NCBI GenBank assembly: GCA_032719365.1
Contig: CM064867.1
Coordinates: 58,964,601 to 59,028,600 of the forward strand
Direction of reading: 5' to 3'
Origin: Prinsepia uniflora
Taxonomy: Eukaryota > Streptophyta > Magnoliopsida > Rosales > Rosaceae
Length of the DNA stretch: 64,000 nt
The position numbers and the translations under genes were made by a program. The notes beneath the pieces are model-generated. The model was given only the letters and a program-made list of their open reading frames with translations, made no database searches and was not told where the DNA came from. Positions 33,342 to 45,297 of the stretch are shown here, piece by piece; position 1 is the stretch's first letter; each line of letters starts with the position of its first letter.

Positions 33342-36300
33342 TGACAGGACCCGTCCCAACTGGACGTCAAAACCCGTGCCCGGTCCTGCTCCCGTCTGAC
33401 AAGTCAACTAAAGGTCTGAAACTCCCCTTCAGTGCTTGCCAGACAAAGGATGTTTGCGCGGATTTCTGCTGCTGTCATTGCCTCACGATCAGTCCCGAAC
33501 GTCGTACCACGGCCTGGAGGGTCATAAAACAGAAAAGGTGTGAGTGGACAAAAATGACCTTTGATAAAAACATTTATCAAAATACAATCTTACCCTCCAG
33601 TTTTCACAATCTTGCATGCATATCGTAAAACATGAGTGACCGATAAATTCAAAACATATTTTCCCATGGTCCATAAAACTCATGCTCACCAAATCAGTTC
33701 ATGTTATAAAACATCAAATCCCGGCTCTCAGGCCAAAACATGTGAAAACATAATCACCTGGCCACAAGGACCAAAAACCCGTACTCAATACCAGTACATC
33801 ATCACAATCAATACCAATCAGCATTACTTACCAGTGCACAATAAATATATCAATCCAATCAATCCGCACTACTCACGAGTGCATAAAATATCACCAATCA
33901 CATCTGCACTACTCACAAGTGCACAATCAATCAAACTGCACTACTCACAAGTGCTGCACTACGCGTAGGCCAATATCCAGTCACTCTCTCGGGAATAAAC
34001 ACCTCTGGGCTCAACCCCCTCGGGCTCAGTCACCTCTGGGCGAACACATCCCCAGGATCAGACACCTCCGAGTGGTACATCCAGGCTCAGTATCATCCGA
34101 GAAGCTGACTACCATAGGATCAACTCCCGATCCTACAATCACATCCCCCAAGCTCCGGTCGTCTGGGTAATCCCCCCCCAAGCACCGACCGTCTGGGAAT
34201 ATCACAATCACAATGAACACCATCCCGGGAATTACATCCCAAAACATTTCAATCAAATCTTGACTTCATACCAAGTCAAGGTCATTCTCAACTGGGTCTC
34301 AAGCCCAAAATACTTTTTACACATAAACCGTTAAAATCACATTTAAATCAATAGAACAATCCGGAAATCATCATTGACTCACCAACCAAGTCAAAACATC
34401 ATTTTAGAAATCATTTAGACTCCGGGCCTAGCCCAAAACATCATTTGTACGTACCTCGTAAAACGTGCCCGAAAGGACTGATTAAAATAATCATAAAATC
34501 ACAAAAATCATTAATTTCATCAAATTCACAAGTGACTCCAAAACCGAGTCAAAATCACTATTCACTTGGGTTATCATGCCCAACATATCATTATCACGCA
34601 AATCCTTGCGTTGCAACCTCCGTTGCCATTTTCACACAAATCCACAAAATTGACCCTCGACTCATTCCCGAGTCACCACATCATCTTTCAATCCATGACT
34701 CAATAATCCGAGTCCAAACATTATTTTCAATCAATTTCAATCCCGGACTCATAAACCAAGTCCAAACATTATTTTTACCAAATTTCGTAATTTCTCGAAA
34801 ATCGCCCAAAATAATAATATAATAATCATAAAACCGAGAAATTACCGGATTGAAACACAAATCATGCCCAAGCATATAAAATCATATAATAAGGCATTTA
34901 AATCATATATGCATGCATCACTGTTAGAAAACAAAGTCCACTCACACACACCGTCCAAAACGGTCCGTTTCCGAGCTGCACGTTTTTCCGTAAAATCTGG
35001 AAATCACAACTCCTGTCCAAAATCATTATAGAGGGTTACTAACATCTCAAAATACAACATATAATTTTCCCCAATTTTTCCGGGATTTAAATACGTATTT
35101 TTAACGTAATACAAAACTTCGGATACGCGGAACATTAATGAAACAATATCCGATTTCATCGAAATCAACGTCAAAATGTTCGTTACACTGAGAGGATCAA
35201 AAGTCATGTTGACCTCACCTTGAGACCAGGCCGGACGCGCCCCCACGCGCCGCCGTGAGTGGCTGCGCGTGAAATCCACGCGCCTGCTACAGTGTCACCG
35301 TCCCAACCCGTTTGTCTGGTAAACGGGTCGTTTAACCCGCGATCAGACCCGGTTCCAATCCTATCAATTCGACACTGAATTCATCAATTGATCAATCAAT
35401 TAGCTTCTACTTAAGTCCAATTAGAGTTCTGTAACAATAATTCCATGAAACATTACCTCAATCCTCACGATCACAGATGATCAATCGAAGGATATCCGGC
35501 CACTGTTCATCCTTCGAAAACCATCAAACCTTCTTGATTTCGTTCAATTGATTAACCAGTAAGCTTCAATGGACTCAGGTAAGTATTTTCCCCAACTCAA
35601 TTGCATCAATTCGTGGCTCAAACGCCACGACTCAAACTCGATTCTTCGTCACTGTGCAACCATGGAGTTCAGTCAATCTCCAGCGTTTTCCTTCAATTGA
35701 TGGATCCAGAAGCATCGTGGGATCCTCAGGAACACATTCCCCACATCAATTACATCAATCGAAGCCTCAATTCCCTCGACTCAACCTCGAATTTCATCCT
35801 CTGTCACCAAGTGTGTTCAGAGTCAAAACAACACCAATTTCCTTCGTTCTTTCGACGTTTCTGATCGTAATGATCCCAGGAAGCTCGAAGTGAGTTCAAT
35901 TTCGATCCTCACGGCTCAATTCCCAGTATTTGAATTTCCCCCCAATTTTTCTAAATTTTCGATTCTCAGTCTCCAGCCTTCAATTAATCCCCAGTGTTTT
36001 CCCAGTTTAATCCACTCTCATAACTCTCAAATTCCCCTCGAAGCTGGTTGTGAAAGGGAGCTCAATTCTCCCCAATTTTGATGCCCAAAGTCCACGGTTT
36101 AGAAAAACAAAGAAGAGGGAATTAAGGAGAAAATGGAGGAAATGATGAAGGATAAATGATGATGTTGTAATGATGGTGTTGGGAGGGAAACATGGACCAG
36201 ATTTCAGGGGATGGGTGACACTTGTCACTCATCCGAATGTGCACAGTCACCGGGTACTGTTCCTATTAAAATATTATTTTAATTCCGGTTCGTTCGGTTA

Positions 36301-36744
36301 ATCGAGCCCGATTCCGTGACCATAACTTCGTCGTCGAATCTCCGATTTCAGCATGCAGCCTGTCGTTGGATTCGTATCGACGAGACCTACGTAACGGTCC
36401 TTGGCCCTCGTCCATCGGACCTCCCGATCAAAAAGTCAACATTTGGCCCCTACTATGCCAAATTACCAAAATACCCCTCATCTTCCGATCATCATAACTT
36501 TCACTACGAATGTCGGAATCGAACGTGCCACCTGTCTATGAACTCGTGACGTCCCGAACTACGTCACAGTCATCGGTCAAAGTCCATTTGACCGCCCGAA
36601 CTAAAAGTCAACATTTTGCCCACACCAGGGGCAAAACGGTCATTTTGCACGTTTCGTCCGATTTCACTCAACTAATCCCCGATTAGTCATTCTAAATCAT
36701 GATTAATTAATATTCAATCCCGATATTCGGGACGGGTCATTACA
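33342..36744 (-). repeat. LTR 2 of the composite element, 3,403 bp
   Basis: The 5' LTR, same length as 27196-30598 with every module displaced by 6,146 bases. The GC-rich stem-loop is intact here (CACGCGCCGCC and GGCTGCGCGTG at about 35244-35271), whereas LTR 1 has a C-to-T type change in it. Confidence 0.9.
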
Positions 36745-38240
36745 ACTAGATACATGCATAAATGTTTTATAAGTGTTTTAATATATGTTTTTTTGATGCC
36801 ATGAGTGCATTTGTTTGTGGTAGCCTAGGATTTACGTATTTACACGTATTTCGAGATTTACGGTTTTATACGATGCTTGTACGTGCTAGGTTTTCAATGA
36901 TGATTTACTGAACGGGTTTTGGATTTGGAAATATGAACTCGAGCACAAGGCCCATTTGATTTACAAACTCTTGGACTTGGAGTCCATTTGAATTGACGAG
37001 GAATAGGACCGAGGGTACATTTGAGTTATACGATTGGGCCGAGGGCCCCGTTGGTTTACGAGTTTGAGCTTGAGGCCCAGTTGGTTGTAATGTCGGGCTT
37101 GAGGCTCCTTTGACCGTGGTATCGGGCTTAAGGCCCAGTTGGTTGTGAAATCGGGCTTGAGGCCCCGTTGAGTTATGGTTTCGGGCTTACGGCCTAGTTA
37201 GTCGTGATATCGGGTTAGAGGCCCAGTTGATTGTAACATCGGGCTTGAGTCCCAGTTTGGTTTGAGAAATGAGAATTCGGGCATGAGACCCTGTTGAACT
37301 GTGGATTTGGGTCGAGGCCCGTGAAAATGGATTTGAATCGGATTCGAGGAATCCTATTGAGATGAATCGGGTATGAAACCCAGTTGAAATGTATTTTGAG
37401 AAAGAAAGTGTTTAAGAAAATGTATATATACCCTCCATATGATTATATGGTCTCCTCCAGACATCGACCTGGAAAGTCACGTTCTACAGACTAGAATGGG
37501 TATTCCCATAGGGATCCCGTTCCGGGAGTGGAAGTTATGATGTGGTCCAGGACCAGATTCCGGAGAGATGTACGGACTAGATCCGGAGATAGAGCTCGGA
37601 CTAGATCCAGAGATAGAGCCTCCCAGATGGAGACTTCTTGGGGAAGACTCGGAGTGAGACCCCGAGTAGTGTGCACACTAGTATAGAGATGAAATCGTGA
37701 CAAATATCTGGGATGTGTTCCCTAGGGGATGTGTGCCCCGAGTTGGCATCTTCTCGGAAGTACCGCGGATGGGTTATACATATGTTTATACGTATGAGGT
37801 TTACGGAAAGTGATTTGGGGTTGGAGACTCTCGTGTTCCATGTTTTAGAAAGTGATTTGGGGGGGAGACCCTGTATTTGATATTTTGGAAATGGTTTGGG
37901 GCGGAGGCCCCGTATTCGATGTTTTAACGTTTACTGGATTTGGACAGAGTCCCACTTGTGTTTGATTTGGGCTGAGTTCCCATGTATTGATTTACTGGTG
38001 TTTGTGATTTCGGGTTGGGGACCCATAAATGGTTTTATGGTTCATGACGGTTTATGGGGACCAGGCATGAACCCTTGAAAGGCTTTGAGAATGTTTTCAA
38101 ATGGTTTTATGAACGTTGTAATAAATGGTTTTGAATGCATGCATATGCTTTTAATGAAGGGCATAAATGTCTTTGTATGAAAATGTTTTATTAAAATATT
38201 ATTTTGTCCACTCACAGTTTTCGTGGTTTTAATGCCCTTC
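36745..38240 (+). repeat. LTR, middle part, plus orientation
   Basis: It resumes the LTR begun at 25014. It opens with ATGCATAAATGTTTTAT, then the hairpin array at 36950-37410 (GGACT-TGG-AGTCC, GGGCC-GAG-GGCCC, GGGC-TTAAG-GCCC, GGATTC-GAG-GAATCC), a CCGGAGATAGAGC repeat region at 37540-37620, AGTGTGCACACT near 37673, a second ATGCATGCAT near 38137 and TTTTGTCCACTCACAG near 38205. It is interrupted at 38240 by a piece of another LTR. Confidence 0.7.
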
Positions 38241-38875
38241 ACTATCCACTACCTGGAGATGAGTAGCTTCGAGGGAGGCTTAATCTCAAGAGTGTGAGAT
38301 TATGATGATATCCTCCAGACGTCGTTGATCCTGGAGATGATATCACACCAGACGTCGTAGCTCCTGAGGATGTACTCGTAACGGTTACTTGGATATTGAG
38401 ATTGGATATTCAGGATTGGTGATATTTGTGATTTATTGATATTTGTGTCCAGATACTTTATATCATGAACTGATTTGATGAACATGAGTTCAGAGAAAAT
38501 GTGGACCATGGGAAAATATGTTTTAATTTTATCGGTCCACTGTTCTTACTTGATTGATTTCACGCTATTACTCATATTTTATGATATGCATGCATGTTTG
38601 TGAAACTGGAGGGTAAGATTGATTTTCCTCAAATGTATTTATAAAAGTTTAATTTTGTCCACTCACACCTTTTATGTTTTTATTAACCCTCCAGGTCGTG
38701 GTGTGATGATCGAGGCTGATCGGGAGGTGGAGGCATGAGTAGGCTCAGGTACGGTTATCCCTTGTTTGGCAAGTACTGAGGGTAAATTCGTAACTTCAAT
38801 TAACTTTTCAGACGGGAGCAGTACCTGGCACGGTTATCTATGTCCTTCGGGGTGGGGTCCTATCAGGCATGAACC
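38241..38875 (+). repeat. Inserted 3'-end piece of a second LTR subfamily
   Basis: This 635-bp piece ends GGGGTGGGGTCCTATCA and resembles 22080-22519, with ATGCATGCAT near 38588, TTTTGTCCACTCACACC near 38655, CCCTCCAGGTCGTGG, and a TGTTTGGCAAG stem region. It sits between two copies of a roughly 170-bp segment (38064-38240 and 38876-39043). Confidence 0.65.
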
Positions 38876-39229
38876 CTTGAAAGGTTTTAAGAGTGTTTTC
38901 AAAGGGTTTTATGAATGTTTGATAAATGGTTTTTGAATGGATGCATATACTTTTAGTGAAGGGCATAAATATCTTTAGATGAAATGTTTTTATTTAAAAT
39001 ATTTTTTTGTCCACACACAGTTTTCGTGGTTTTAATGCCCTTCAGGTTGATAGCGGATGCGGGATGTAGCAGAGATCGAGACTTCACACTCCTCCTCCTA
39101 CGATCCTGGCGTACTTTAGAAGCCCCGGTGAGGGCTAGAAACGAAATTTTCCCTGGTCTGACACTTCGTGTCAGACAGGATTAGGCGCGTCCCACGTTAA
39201 TCCCGGGGGATTTGGGACGGATCCTGATA
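38876..39229 (+). repeat. LTR, right end, plus orientation
   Basis: Repeats 38064-38240 (GGCATGAACCCTTGAAAGG to AATGCCCTTC) and continues to the LTR 3' end: AGGTTGATAGCGGATGC, the perfect stem TCTGACAC-TTC-GTGTCAGA at 39157-39175, and GGGACGGATCCTGATA. It abuts the minus-strand LTR beginning at 39225 head to head. Confidence 0.7.
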
Positions 39230-42200
39230 GACGCATCCCAAATTCCTAGGGATTAACGTGGGACGTGCCTGATCCCGTCTGACTCGAAGTGTCAGACCAG
39301 GGAAACTTTCGTCTCTAGCCCTCACCGGGGCTTCCAGAGTACGCCAGGATCATAGGAGGAGGAGTGTGATGTCTCGATCTCTGCTATAGCCTGCATCTGC
39401 AATCAAACTGAAGGTCATTAAAACCACGAAAACTGTGAGTGGACAAAATAATATTTTAATAAAACATTTTCATACAAAGACATTTATGCCCTTCACTAAA
39501 AGCATATGCATGCATTCAAAAACCATTTATTAAAACGTTCATAAAACCATTTGAAAACATTCTCAAAACCTTTCAAGGGTTCATGCCCAGTCCCCATAAC
39601 CCGTCATGAACCATAAAACCATTTATGGGTCCCCGACCTGAAATCACAAAAACCCGTAAATCAATACTTGGGAACTCAGCCCAAATCAAACACAAGTGGG
39701 ACTCTGCCCAAATCCAGTAAACGTTAAAACATCGAATACGGGGTCTTCGCACCAAACCATTTCCAAAATATCAAATACGGGGTCTCTGCCCCAAATCACT
39801 TTCTAAAACAAGGAACACGGGGTCTCAGCCCCCAAATCACTTTCTGTAAATCTCATGCGTATCGTCATACGTATAATCCATCCGCGGCACTTAGAAGAAG
39901 ATGCCAACTCGGGGCACACAACCCCTAGGGAACACATCCCCGATATATGTCAGATTCATCTCTATACTAGTGTGCACAACACTCGGGGTCTCACTCCGAG
40001 TCTTCCCCCAGGAATTCTCCATCTGGGAGGCTCTATCTCTGGATCTAGTTTGAGCTTTATCTCCGAATCTAGTCTGAACATCTCTCCGGAATCTGGTCCG
40101 GGACCACATCATAACTTCCACTCCTGGAACGGGATCCCTATGGGGATACCCATTCTGCTCTGTGGATCGTGACTTTGCAGGTCGACGTCTGAAGGAGACC
40201 ATATAAATCATATGGAGGGTTTATATACATTTCAAAACACTTTCTTTCTCAAATATATTTCATCTGGTTCTCATACCCGATTCATCTCAACAGGATTCCT
40301 CGAATCCGATTCAAATCCATTTTCACAGGCCTCGGCCTAAATCCATAGTTTCAATAGGGTATCAACCCGAATTCTCATTTCGTAAACCAAACTGGGACTT
40401 AAGCCCGATTTCACAATCAACATGACCTTAAGTCCGATATCACGACTAACGGGGCCACAAGCCCGAAACCATAAAGCAACGAGACTTCGAGCCCGATTTC
40501 ACAATCAACAGGGCCGTAAGCCCGATACCACAGACAAAAGGGGAATCAAGCCCGATATTACAACCAACTGGACCTCAAGCCTGAATTCGTAAACCAACGG
40601 GGCCCTCGACTCGATCGTATAACTCAAATGGACCCTCGGTCCGATTCCTCATCAAATCAAATGGACTTCAAGTCCGAGAGTTGCAAATCAAATGGGTCTC
40701 ATGCACGATTTCATATTTCCAAATCAAAAACTCATTCATCAAACCATCATTGAAAACCTAGCACGTACAAGCATCGTATAAAATAGGAAGTCTCGAAATA
40801 CATGCAAATATGTAAATCATAGGCTACCACAAACAAATGCACCCATGGCATCACAAAACATGTTCTAAAACAATTATAAAACATTTATGCATGCATCAAT
40901 TTTGAAATAAAGGTCCACTCACAGACTGTCCGAAGCCGCGCCTCGATACGCGCGCCATAAGCCTCTTCGGGGCCAATCGTCGCCTCCAGGGTTCTCGAAC
41001 CTGTCCAAATTGTAATAGAAGGTTACTATCTACTTAAATAACCCCTCACTAAAGCCCCATAATTTTCTAAAATTTTTAACTATTTTTAAACGCGAATCTA
41101 AACCTTCGGACAACCGAAACTATATCGAGACGATGTCCGATCGACTCGAAACCAGTCCCAAAATGTTCGTTACATCAAATAGATGAAATTACATGTTGGA
41201 ACCTTCCCAAAAATCCCTACCACGCGCCGCCATGCGCCACCCAAAGAAGCTGCACATGTGGCTCACGCGCCAGTGCACTGTGGATCGTCCCTAAGCTTCA
41301 GCAGCTGGTCCGGTCCGGTTTGGTTGGGCCGGCTGGTCCAACTGGACTGGCGTGACCGGTTCAGTGGCATAACTCTTCCATTTTTCGTCTTTTTTCATCC
41401 ATTCCAACTCCTATGACTTGCTCTCTTCATTTCCTATCCAACCATGTCTTCAAAACCTAGAAACCAATCCTAAAACCTATTGGTTCTGAAAACCAAATTA
41501 AACCAAAACTTCCATTCTAGGTTTAGGGTACTTCTAGGGGTCAGAGCTTCATCCTAAGGGTTCCAATAGGTTCTTAGGATCATTAGAAAGAGGTTGGGGG
41601 GATCGATTTGGCCTAACTTGGCCGAAATGGGAATTCGGTAGGGAGCCACCGAAAATCCTCCGGCCGCCGTTCCCAGCTTCCTCAGCCATCCTCAACATCC
41701 AAAACCGTCTCCTAGACCTCCTACCAATCCCCTAAACCCATCCTAGTCAACATCTAAAGCTCCCTAACGTCCAAAACCTAAATTTGAAATTCAGAACACA
41801 CATGGGAAATGGTTTTTACCTTGGCCATGCAATCCACCGCCGTCCACGCCGGCTGGCTTTCTACCACCGTCTCCTCATCCTTTCCTTCATCTTAAGTTCC
41901 TCTCACGGCCTCAGATAGATGTAGATGGGAAGGGCATGGATTTGGGTTCACTGGGTTTGATCGGGTTGGTGGAATGATCGAACAGGAAAGGGGATGGATA
42001 TGCATATATCTGTGTAAGGGAAGCAATGGATGGGTGACACTTGTCACTCATCCATTGGACCTAGGGAAAAGATCTGGGCCCCACTTAGGATAAAAGTCCA
42101 CTTTTTCCTCGTAAAACGTACCACCATGAATAGTACATTGAACCTTGCATGAACCGTAACTTCTCCGTCGAACGTCTGAATTTGACGTGCCGCCTGTATA

Positions 42201-42580
42201 CGGATTTGTATCCCCTTGATCTACGTAACGATCCTTGGTCCTCGGCCATTGGACTTCCCGGGTCTAAATTCAACTATTTGCCCCATTTCAACCAAATTAC
42301 CAAAATACCCTCGAACTTCCGAACGTCATAACTTCTTCCTCGAACGTCGGAATCAGGTGTGCCACCTGTCTATGAACTCGTGACGTCCCGAACTACATCA
42401 CAGTAATTGACCAAAGTCCATTTTACCGCCTGAACAAAAAGTCAACGTTTTACCCATTCTATGGGCAAAATCGTCATTTCGCCCTGCTCGTCCGGTAATC
42501 CTCGTCTAATCCCCGATTAGTCTTTGCTAATCCTTCATTAATTATTAATTAATCCCAATAATTCGGGACGTGTCGTTATA
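39225..42580 (-). repeat. 3' LTR, minus orientation, 3,356 bp
   Basis: Complete LTR reading on the minus strand from TATAACGACAC at 42580 (a mutated TGTAACGACCC) to TGATA at 39225. Same subfamily as 25014-39229 in inverse orientation. Landmarks: GTGAGTGGACAAAA at 39435, ATGCATGCAT near 39507, a GGGGTCTCAGCCCC-type hairpin array at 39700-40740, ATGCATGCAT near 40888, GTCCACTCACAGAC at 40913, the GC-rich stem-loop near 41220-41275, and the palindrome at 42024-42058. A polypurine tract follows on the internal side. Confidence 0.8.
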
Positions 42581-44794
42581 ATCTTCCCCCTTTAAAGAAT
42601 TTCGTCCTCTAAATTCAAATCGACTCAATTCCACAACCAAACTGTGGAATCCAACCATGTCCCCTCTACTCGGGTCGCCACATACACACGAGAGTACCCG
42701 TGTGACAGTACACGTCCGACACACATACCGTACTCATCGGTACGTACTGTCACTGGGGACTCCAAAGCTCCAATTCATTTTCGAGAACTACACGTCAGCT
42801 CGTACGTCTCACTCGAGACAGAACGTCGACACTCGTTGATTTCGCCTATCACTCACTTAACAGGTCAGCAAAATCAAACTGACATTCAAACGGCTTTTCA
42901 ATCTAATACCCTATCATGTTCCATCTGATAACCAACAAGCTGAAAAGCGCATTTCCACTAAGGCTATCACATGTAAGCTGACATCTTACTAAGCATCCGA
43001 TCAGACAACAGTCTTTAGATCCTGCCATCACAATGGCATGAATCCCACCTTGCAGAACATACTCAAAACTATGTCCATACTGACTATCCTTAGAGTCCTA
43101 TCAATCCATACCTATCCGAACGCATTGGATACCGATCAACCCGTTACCACAATATGTCACGACTTCGTAACCAGCCGATAACTCCCTGCTCCACTGCGCT
43201 TCGCTGCTCTACTCTGATCTCGACTCATTCTCGATTCCCTATATCGTATCTCGCATCACTCAGTGATCTCCGCTAACATCTAGACTCACCTCGAGTCTCA
43301 ACCTGTCACTATCGTATCTAATCCGATCGCCACTCATGTCTATCTAGGACTCTATCTAACCTACAACATTCCCATATTCTCGAGACACTCTCAACCTGAC
43401 ATGCCGATTGACCGTGGTCAATCCTATTGTCCAACATACACAACACACCGGTGCACCCAGATCACATCAACATCGGGGTGCCACCCGACCTACTCAAGGG
43501 CTGCACTCTGACAACGTCCAACCGCGTACTACTGTCCACGTTCCAACCATGGTCAGGACCCCAACCGTCCGTCACCAGGCGAACATCAATCCATCACCGA
43601 ACTCACATGTTCGCCATACTGAACACAACTACTATTCCGTCTACATACTAGTTCGCACATCCCAACTCTACGAGATCAACTCCAGCACTCACACTTGTGT
43701 AATCCATCCAAGGATATCTAGGGCACCTGTCACTCATCCAGGTATATCCTACTCGTCACAGTCACCTCACAGAGGTAGTGTGGCAAGTGTGCCAACACCC
43801 AAAGTCAGCGTCTCATTTTGCGATCGTACTTAGCCATAACCGAGTCGAATCCAGAATCTATGCTCGTACTGTGCGTTACCCGTACATCCTCGTATCCTTG
43901 TCACGACTGATGAATCCCATCATCACAATTGTCACGGTAACCTGAGCCTATCCAACTCGATAAGGCTCGACTACGTCCATCGATAATAGCGTCGACCGCA
44001 ACCTCATGCAGACCAATCTCAGAAACACTCTACTATCGAGACTCCAAATCCATGCGGTCGACTCACCGCCGGTACGAACCACTCTACACGCAACATCCAC
44101 TGATCGGTCCACCTCAAGATCCGGTCAACAAGTACCAAACTCCTGGTAACTCGTCCCATTAATCACGTACTAGGGTTATCATAAACCCGGCCACCCGCTG
44201 CAGCCCAACCATCCTAATCGATCCCTCACTCTCGACTCTGAAGAGTCGTCGTACTCTGATACTAGTTTCCGAACAACCAGTAACTACACTATGAGGATCT
44301 CATCCTCACGTAACTCTACGGCTCCTAGCCGCTGGCCTCCACAAGAACTTGGCCATACTCCGTGCCTAACACTGCACGACGGCTACACGTCGCAATCGTA
44401 TACTATTGCGTCTTACCACAACTACTCCGGGCATCCACTGCTAGTCAGCATCCCTCCAGGATTCGACACACCGAATCATGGCAACACATGCCAAATAGGG
44501 TCAAACATTCCTATTCCCAACAATCTCACTCGGGTCAACCATGACCCCAGCTGCTCTCTGCAGCACACTTTCCAATCCGACATGACACAACTGACAACAG
44601 TCCCGATTCTCGGGTCATCATACGGTATCTACGGATCCACTGGGCCCTACTTACCAGTGACCCTACGGCTCTAAGCCGTTGGATTCACACGAATACTGAT
44701 CCTACTTGGGATCCACTTCCTAGAAATACGCGGCATCCAAGCGAACACCCGTGCAACCCACCCCTCACAACACCCCTCAAACTTCTCTGATGAG
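42581..44794 (-). other. Decayed internal region, minus orientation
   Basis: The first 40 bases on the minus-strand side read GAGGACGAAATTCTTTAAAG then GGGGGAAGAT before the LTR, a polypurine tract. The remainder has no domain I can recognise; frames up to 141 codons are broken and low in coding character. The high-coordinate end is cut by LTR sequence of opposite orientation at about 44795. Confidence 0.5.
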
Positions 44795-45297
44795 CATGAA
44801 CCATGAAGGAAGTAGGAAGAGGAGATTGAAATGATGGTGGTGGCAAGAACGGCTGAGCCGTTGTGCACGGTGGAGAGAGGTAACTCAGTTTTGGTGTTTT
44901 GAATCCAATATTTCGATTGGGACATTATGGTTAATTTTGGTTGTTTGGAGTGAGCTTATGGGGTTGTTAGGAAGATAATAGGAAGGTTTTGATGAGGGTT
45001 AGAGGCTGGGGAAGCCTGGGGAAGAACTGGCCAAAGTGAACCGTGAAGAACGATTTGAACCCGTGGGTTTTAGGAGGTTTTAGGCGTTTTGGTTCGTAGG
45101 TTTAGGTTCCTAGGATTGAATTAGGAAGAATGGAATCAATAAGGAAGAGATTGGATGAAAAATGAAGGGGTTAGAGGGATGAACCGCTGTTGCAGGAAAA
45201 ACTAGGCCGGCTGGTTTGAACCGGCCTTGCCGAAGGTTGAAGACGGTCTATAGTGCGGCGCGTGGCTCCCATGCGCAGGGGCTGTTATCGGCGTGTG
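44795..45297 (+). repeat. LTR fragment, plus orientation, left of insertion
   Basis: From GATGAGCATGAACCATGAAGG it follows 25680-26184 (GATGGTGGTGGCAAGA, CCGTGCACGG, GTTTTAGG, GGCCGG..GGTTTGAACCGG) up to GGCGCGTGGCTCCCATGCGC, the GC-rich stem-loop. It is broken at GTGTG by the element at 45298 and resumes at 53656. Confidence 0.7.

Larger units (their letters stand above)
26185..36744 (-). mobile_element. Composite gag-only element: LTR-gag-LTR-partial gag
   Basis: On the minus strand the order is LTR (36744 to 33342), primer site, gag, decayed internal region, polypurine tract, second LTR (30598 to 27196), primer site, gag, then an abrupt end at 26185. The 4,414-bp block 26185-30598 recurs at 32331-36744 at a constant offset of 6,146 with few differences. 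This is a tandem, LTR-sharing array cut short on its left side, as unequal recombination between identical elements would give. No target duplication is found, which fits loss of one end. Confidence 0.85.

Noticed and set aside
33083..33628. Open frame of 181 codons on the plus strand, also present as 154 codons at 26937
   Set aside because: Antisense to gag and crossing the LTR boundary; its similarity to the other copy only reflects the duplicated DNA.
42581..44794. Reverse transcriptase or integrase in the decayed internal region
   Set aside because: I searched by eye for the YVDD-type and FIDD-type RT motifs and for the integrase HHCC and DDE signatures on the minus strand and found none I could defend.
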